The position numbers and the translations under genes are program-made. A DNA stretch of 35,877 nt from assembly GCA_026989435.1 (NCBI GenBank), contig JALSJI010000001.1:1-35877 (forward strand), in the 5' to 3' direction. This DNA is from Sulfurovum sp. (GTDB lineage: Bacteria; Campylobacterota; Campylobacteria; Campylobacterales; Sulfurovaceae). The notes below the pieces were generated by a model. It saw only the letters and a program-made list of their open reading frames with translations. It did not search any database and was not told the origin of the DNA. Positions 32,128 through 35,877 of the stretch are shown here, piece after piece; positions within the stretch are counted from its first letter, which is position 1, and every line of letters begins with the position of its first letter.

Positions 32128-34861
32128 CAATCCAAACTTCAAACCCCACCTAGCCTATTCAGCCTCAGCAGGAAGTGGTAAGACTTTTGCTCTCTCTGTG
32201 CGTTATATTTCATTACTTTTTATGGGTGAATCACCCTCAAGCATACTAGCCGCTACCTTTACCAACAAAGCAGCAGCAGAGATGCGGCAGCGTGTGGTGG
32301 ATTCTTTGCGTAGTTTGGGGGCTAATGAGGCGTTTTTGGGTGCTGTGCTAGTAGAGACAGGGTTAACGCGTGAAGCGTTGTTTGCTAAACAGCCAGAGGT
32401 GTTGGCTAAGTTTTTGTCTCATAGTTCTTACATCGTGACACTTGATAGCTTTTTTTCTAGCATTTTGCGTTCTGCGTCACTAGAGATAGGGCTGGAGCCT
32501 GACTTTGTGACCAAGACAGAGGGGGAAGATGAGTTAGAGAAGCACTTTTTAGATGAGGTACAGGCAAATGGGCTGCTCTCAAACCTCGTGAAGCTCGCTA
32601 TAGACATAGAAGACAAACGTTTTGGGAAGATATTTGATCTGATGCAGAACTTTTATAAGGTGGATCCTTTACTGCCAGAGCAGAAAGAGTCTAGTCTGCT
32701 CTTAGCTAAGCAAGAAAAGGCGTGTGAAGTGTTGAGACTTAAGATAATCAAAGCACTCACAGATTCCAGTGCAGCGGCACGGTGCATGAAGCAGTTTGAG
32801 ACCAAAAGTATCAAAGAATTGTTTGCTAAAAAGTTATTTGAGAAAAAGACTTTAGGTGAACACTCTTGGTTTAAAAAAGTAGCCAATGATGAGTTAGAGG
32901 GATTGTATGCCTTTCTCAAAATAGAGCTAGCCAAGTGGGCAGAGGCTAGAGAAGCCATAGTCTTACATAACCTCTTTACTATCTACGACTACTACAAAAA
33001 CGCCAACATCACCAATGCCAAAAGCTCAGGGGTGTTGGATTTTGATGATTTAACCTACTTTACCTACAGGCTTTTGTATGAGAGTATCAGCAAGGAGTTT
33101 TTGTACTTCAAGATAGACTCGAAGTTTAAACATATACTGCTCGATGAGTTTCAAGACACCTCTACCTTGCAGTTTCTACTCCTTAAACCTCTGATTGATG
33201 AAATATTTGCAGGGCAGGGACAGAGTGAGTTTAAGAGCTTTTTTTATGTAGGCGATACCAAGCAGTCGCTGTACCGTTTTCGTGGAGGGGTAGAAGAGCT
33301 GTTTGACAAAGTAGCAGAGCATTATGGGGTAGAGATACTCCCTATGGATACCAACTACCGAAGCGCTAAACATGTGGTAGAGCAAGTTAATAAGTGGTTT
33401 GAACCCACTATGCAAGGGTATGTAGCGCAAAAGAGCCGTGAGGGTGCATCTGAGGGGTATGTAGAGGTACTGGAGTCTGAAGAGGTGATAGACGAAGCCG
33501 TGAAACAAGCCAAGAAGCTTTTAGAGCTAGGGGTAAATGTAGATGATATAGCCTTTTTGGTCTCTACCAACAAAGATGGACAGACCCTGCAAGAAGCGTG
33601 TCAGAAAGAGGAGATAGAGGTACTCTTAAAGACCTCTTCTTCACTCAAAAATATGCCAAAAATAGCTGCCCTTGTCGCCATGACAGAGTACCTCTTCTTC
33701 GGAGAGAAGATAGACGCAGAGGCAATGTTACTTTATGTAGGTAAGTCACTAGATGAGGTAGATCTCTCATGGTTTTCTGCATTTATGTCACCGTTACAAG
33801 TGGTAGATAGGCTTGTGCGCGAGTTTGGGTATTTTGATGAAGACTTAAATGTGCTGAAGCTTTTAGAGTTTGCTTCTAGTTATAAGGACATTCCTACTTT
33901 TGTAGAGGAGTTTAAAACATCCGACATCGCAGTAGCCTCTAACACGGTGCATGGTGCCAAGATTATGACCATACACGGTTCAAAAGGGCTAGAGTTTGAG
34001 TATGTGATACTGTTAGATAGACTTACACGTAAAAACTCTGATAAGTCGGCACTGCTCTATCACTACGATAAGAGCCTATATATAGACAAGATATTCTATC
34101 GTACCAAGCATAGAGAAAATTTTGATGCCGAATATGCACAGATAGTACAAGAGCGTAAAGTTTCTTCTGAAAAAGATAGTATGAATGTACTCTATGTGGC
34201 ACTCACCAGAGCTGTAGAGGGGATGATAGTCATACGAAAGCCTAAAAACTCTATCTTTGATGCACTTTCAATGACGCCAATGAAATTGGGAGCATTGAGA
34301 ATGAAGAATGAGGAGTTAGGAATTAGCAATGATGGTGGGCAGACGGAGTCTGCTATTGTCATCACAAACTACGGTACACAAGAAACGCCTGAAAAGTCTG
34401 AAGAAGATGAAAAAGACTATGAGGCGATACTCTTTGGCACGGCTTTGCATTATACATTGGAAATGTTAGGAGCTTTTGATGACGCACATCTTGCTATTGC
34501 TATGATAGCGCTGCAAAACAGATATGGACAGCAGTTAAACGATATACAAATGAAGGAGATAGAAAAGCGTGTAAAAAGTCTCATAGACAATGCAAAATTT
34601 CAAGCATTGCTAGAAGGTGCAAGTATCCGCAAAGAGCAATCACTCTCTTATGAGGGAGAACTCAAGCAGATAGACTTGCTTTTGGAGTATGAGGATTCTA
34701 ATCTTGTGATAGATTACAAAAGTTCTAAAAAATATAGTTTAAAACATCAAAGTCAAGTGGGGTATTACAAAAAAGCGATTGGGGATATTACTGGAAAATA
34801 TACGCAGGGGATGATTATTTATTTATTGAATGAGGGAATTGAGCTTTTAAACTTAAAATAA
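32120..34861 (+). CDS. addA: AddA-like UvrD/RecB helicase-nuclease
   Basis: A 913-residue helicase-nuclease that works with AddB to resect double-strand breaks. Superfamily 1 motifs are in order: Walker A SASAGSGKT (14-22), DEFQDTS (motif II), GDTKQSLYRFRG (III), TNYRS (IV), TIHGSKGLEF (V) and LYVALTRA (VI). The C-terminal nuclease has QIDLLLEYEDSNLVIDYKSS. I set the start at the ATG at 32120 because it overlaps the toxin stop; a TTG at 32096 would extend the product by eight residues. Residues about 727-737 (RMKNEELGISN) look like an inserted repeat, discussed as a finding. Confidence 0.9.
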   Translation: MSNNPNFKPHLAYSASAGSGKTFALSVRYISLLFMGESPSSILAATFTNKAAAEMRQRVVDSLRSLGANEAFLGAVLVETGLTREALFAKQPEVLAKFLSHSSYIVTLDSFFSSILRSASLEIGLEPDFVTKTEGEDELEKHFLDEVQANGLLSNLVKLAIDIEDKRFGKIFDLMQNFYKVDPLLPEQKESSLLLAKQEKACEVLRLKIIKALTDSSAAARCMKQFETKSIKELFAKKLFEKKTLGEHSWFKKVANDELEGLYAFLKIELAKWAEAREAIVLHNLFTIYDYYKNANITNAKSSGVLDFDDLTYFTYRLLYESISKEFLYFKIDSKFKHILLDEFQDTSTLQFLLLKPLIDEIFAGQGQSEFKSFFYVGDTKQSLYRFRGGVEELFDKVAEHYGVEILPMDTNYRSAKHVVEQVNKWFEPTMQGYVAQKSREGASEGYVEVLESEEVIDEAVKQAKKLLELGVNVDDIAFLVSTNKDGQTLQEACQKEEIEVLLKTSSSLKNMPKIAALVAMTEYLFFGEKIDAEAMLLYVGKSLDEVDLSWFSAFMSPLQVVDRLVREFGYFDEDLNVLKLLEFASSYKDIPTFVEEFKTSDIAVASNTVHGAKIMTIHGSKGLEFEYVILLDRLTRKNSDKSALLYHYDKSLYIDKIFYRTKHRENFDAEYAQIVQERKVSSEKDSMNVLYVALTRAVEGMIVIRKPKNSIFDALSMTPMKLGALRMKNEELGISNDGGQTESAIVITNYGTQETPEKSEEDEKDYEAILFGTALHYTLEMLGAFDDAHLAIAMIALQNRYGQQLNDIQMKEIEKRVKSLIDNAKFQALLEGASIRKEQSLSYEGELKQIDLLLEYEDSNLVIDYKSSKKYSLKHQSQVGYYKKAIGDITGKYTQGMIIYLLNEGIELLNLK

Positions 34862-34944
34862 ACTTAATTTAAAAAAATATTAAGATTATGTGGGTACTAT
34901 TCGTCTACAAAAAGAGTTTAGGCTCTCATATAACAAGGATTATC

Positions 34945-35370
34945 ATGAAAATGACAAAGGTACTTAAACCTGCCGAAGTTACACGCAACTGGCATTTGAT
35001 CGATGCAGAAGGTAAAACTTTTGGTCGTATTTTAACAGATGCAGCTATACTTCTTAGAGGTAAACACAAACCATCCTATACGCCAAATATAGATTGTGGT
35101 GACTATGTAGTGATTATCAATGCATCAAAAGCAAAGTTTTCCGGTACAAAATTGGAAGAGAAAGAGTATTTTACGCACTCTGGATACTTTGGTTCTACTA
35201 AAAGTAAAAAACTTGGCGACATGCTCGAAAACCATACAGAAAAACTTTATATACGTGCTATGAGAGGTATGCTTCCAAAGACAAAACTCGGTAAACAGAT
35301 GATTAAAAAAATGAAAGTATATGCGGGTGCCGAACATCCACATACTGCACAACTCAATAAGGGAGCGTAA
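34945..35370 (+). CDS. rplM: 50S ribosomal protein L13
   Basis: A 141-residue large-subunit protein, one of the early assembly proteins binding 23S rRNA. Typical segments are [49 protein letters not shown], and the C-terminal [20 protein letters not shown] with [14 protein letters not shown] lies before the ATG at 34945; this start gives the family N terminus, whereas a longer frame from 34888 lacks a site. A TACTAT at 34895-34900 may be its -10. It is followed by rpsI after two bases, the standard L13-S9 operon. Confidence 0.97.
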   Translation: MKMTKVLKPAEVTRNWHLIDAEGKTFGRILTDAAILLRGKHKPSYTPNIDCGDYVVIINASKAKFSGTKLEEKEYFTHSGYFGSTKSKKLGDMLENHTEKLYIRAMRGMLPKTKLGKQMIKKMKVYAGAEHPHTAQLNKGA

Positions 35371-35372
35371 GC

Positions 35373-35762
35373 ATGGCAACTATTTATGCAACAGGAAAAA
35401 GAAAAACGGCTATTGCAAAAGTTTGGATGACTCCAGGTAACGGTGAAATGCTCATTAACGGACAGACTCTTGATCAGTGGCTTGGCGGACACGAAACACT
35501 AAAAATGAAAGTAAGACTTCCATTGGATCTCACCAAACAGCTTGATAGTATGAATATTAAGGCAACTACACTTGGCGGAGGATACGCAGCACAGGCAGAT
35601 GCAGTGAAGTATGGTATCTCTAAAGCGCTTGTAGCGTATGAAGCATCATTTAGAGCTATTTTAAAACCGGAGGGTCTTCTTACACGTGACTCAAGAGTGG
35701 TTGAGCGAAAGAAACCGGGGAAGAGAAAGGCGAGAAGATCAAGACAGTTTTCAAAACGTTAA
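35373..35762 (+). CDS. rpsI: 30S ribosomal protein S9
   Basis: A 129-residue small-subunit protein whose basic C-terminal tail reaches the decoding centre and contacts P-site tRNA. Visible are [14 protein letters not shown] at the start, [19 protein letters not shown] in the middle (beginning GGGYAAQAD), and [20 protein letters not shown] with the conserved terminal SRQFSKR. Length is normal. It shares a transcript with rplM and is followed by a terminator hairpin. Confidence 0.97.
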   Translation: MATIYATGKRKTAIAKVWMTPGNGEMLINGQTLDQWLGGHETLKMKVRLPLDLTKQLDSMNIKATTLGGGYAAQADAVKYGISKALVAYEASFRAILKPEGLLTRDSRVVERKKPGKRKARRSRQFSKR

Positions 35763-35773
35763 CGTTTCTTCAG

Positions 35774-35800
35774 AAAAAGATAGGTTTTACCTCTCTTTTT
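35774..35800 (+). terminator. Rho-independent terminator after rpsI
   Basis: AAAAAGATAGGT (35774-35785) pairs with ACCTCTCTTTTT (35789-35800) with one mismatch and a TTT loop. The descending arm ends in a T5 run, 38 bases after the rpsI stop. The symmetrical A and T runs allow it to work in both directions. Confidence 0.65.
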
Positions 35801-35827
35801 GCAAAGTCTTTTTCAAGGCTTTTACCT

Positions 35828-35852
35828 TTTGCAAGAGAAACTCTCTTGCAAA
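35828..35852. repeat. Perfect 11-bp inverted repeat
   Basis: TTTGCAAGAGA and TCTCTTGCAAA flank an AAC loop with no mismatch. No T run follows on either strand. It may be a second hairpin protecting the ribosomal-protein mRNA, or an operator for the gene beyond the window edge. Confidence 0.6.
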
Positions 35853-35877
35853 CTACTTTCCCTTTACTCTTTTTAAA

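Overview
The window is an AT-rich stretch of a Campylobacterota (Epsilonproteobacteria) chromosome, most like the Sulfurovum/Sulfurimonas type of free-living, respiring bacterium. The main clues are lineage-typical genes and neighbourhoods: ispA-tkt, hisZ-purA-DUF507-carA, a CiaB-family protein, a ccoNOQP operon followed by DUF4006 and FixH-like genes, and an AddAB-type nuclease/helicase pair. No phage, insertion sequence or CRISPR array is visible. Most genes are packed head to tail, with 1-11 nt overlaps in the operons.

Layout. 1-213 is the 3' end of a MATE efflux pump. 224-1662 (minus) holds an SDR oxidoreductase and a Sir2 deacylase. 1738-6027 holds a small unknown protein, shikimate kinase, a repeat-containing gap, a minus-strand small membrane protein, farnesyl-diphosphate synthase and transketolase, followed by tRNA-Pro(GGG). 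6138-8167 (minus) is an unknown protein plus a YajR-like MFS transporter. 8227-10679 is rdgB and a CiaB-like HEXXH protein. 10766-13985 is a class V aminotransferase, hisZ and purA, tightly overlapped. 14091-16862 is DUF507, carA and ddl.

17103-28887 is a respiratory island with two terminal oxidases. The first is an aa3-family (A2-type, YSHPAVY motif) oxidase in the order SCO1, subunit I, III, IV, II and heme O synthase. The second is the standard cbb3 oxidase ccoN-O-Q-P, followed by DUF4006, a 35-residue membrane peptide and a TPM-like/FixH fusion. The most striking observation is that the CuA subunit II carries a C-terminal two-heme cytochrome c module that is closely related to the one in CcoP of the neighbouring operon (61 of 99 residues identical by hand alignment). 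It therefore looks like a hybrid between the two oxidase classes.

28964-34861 is an addB-addA pair whose middle holds a complete YefM/YoeB toxin-antitoxin module and the stub of a second antitoxin. The toxin gene overlaps the start of addA, so toxin and repair helicase are likely translated in a coupled way. The window ends with rplM-rpsI and a terminator. All functional calls are from motif reading by eye; no database search was run.
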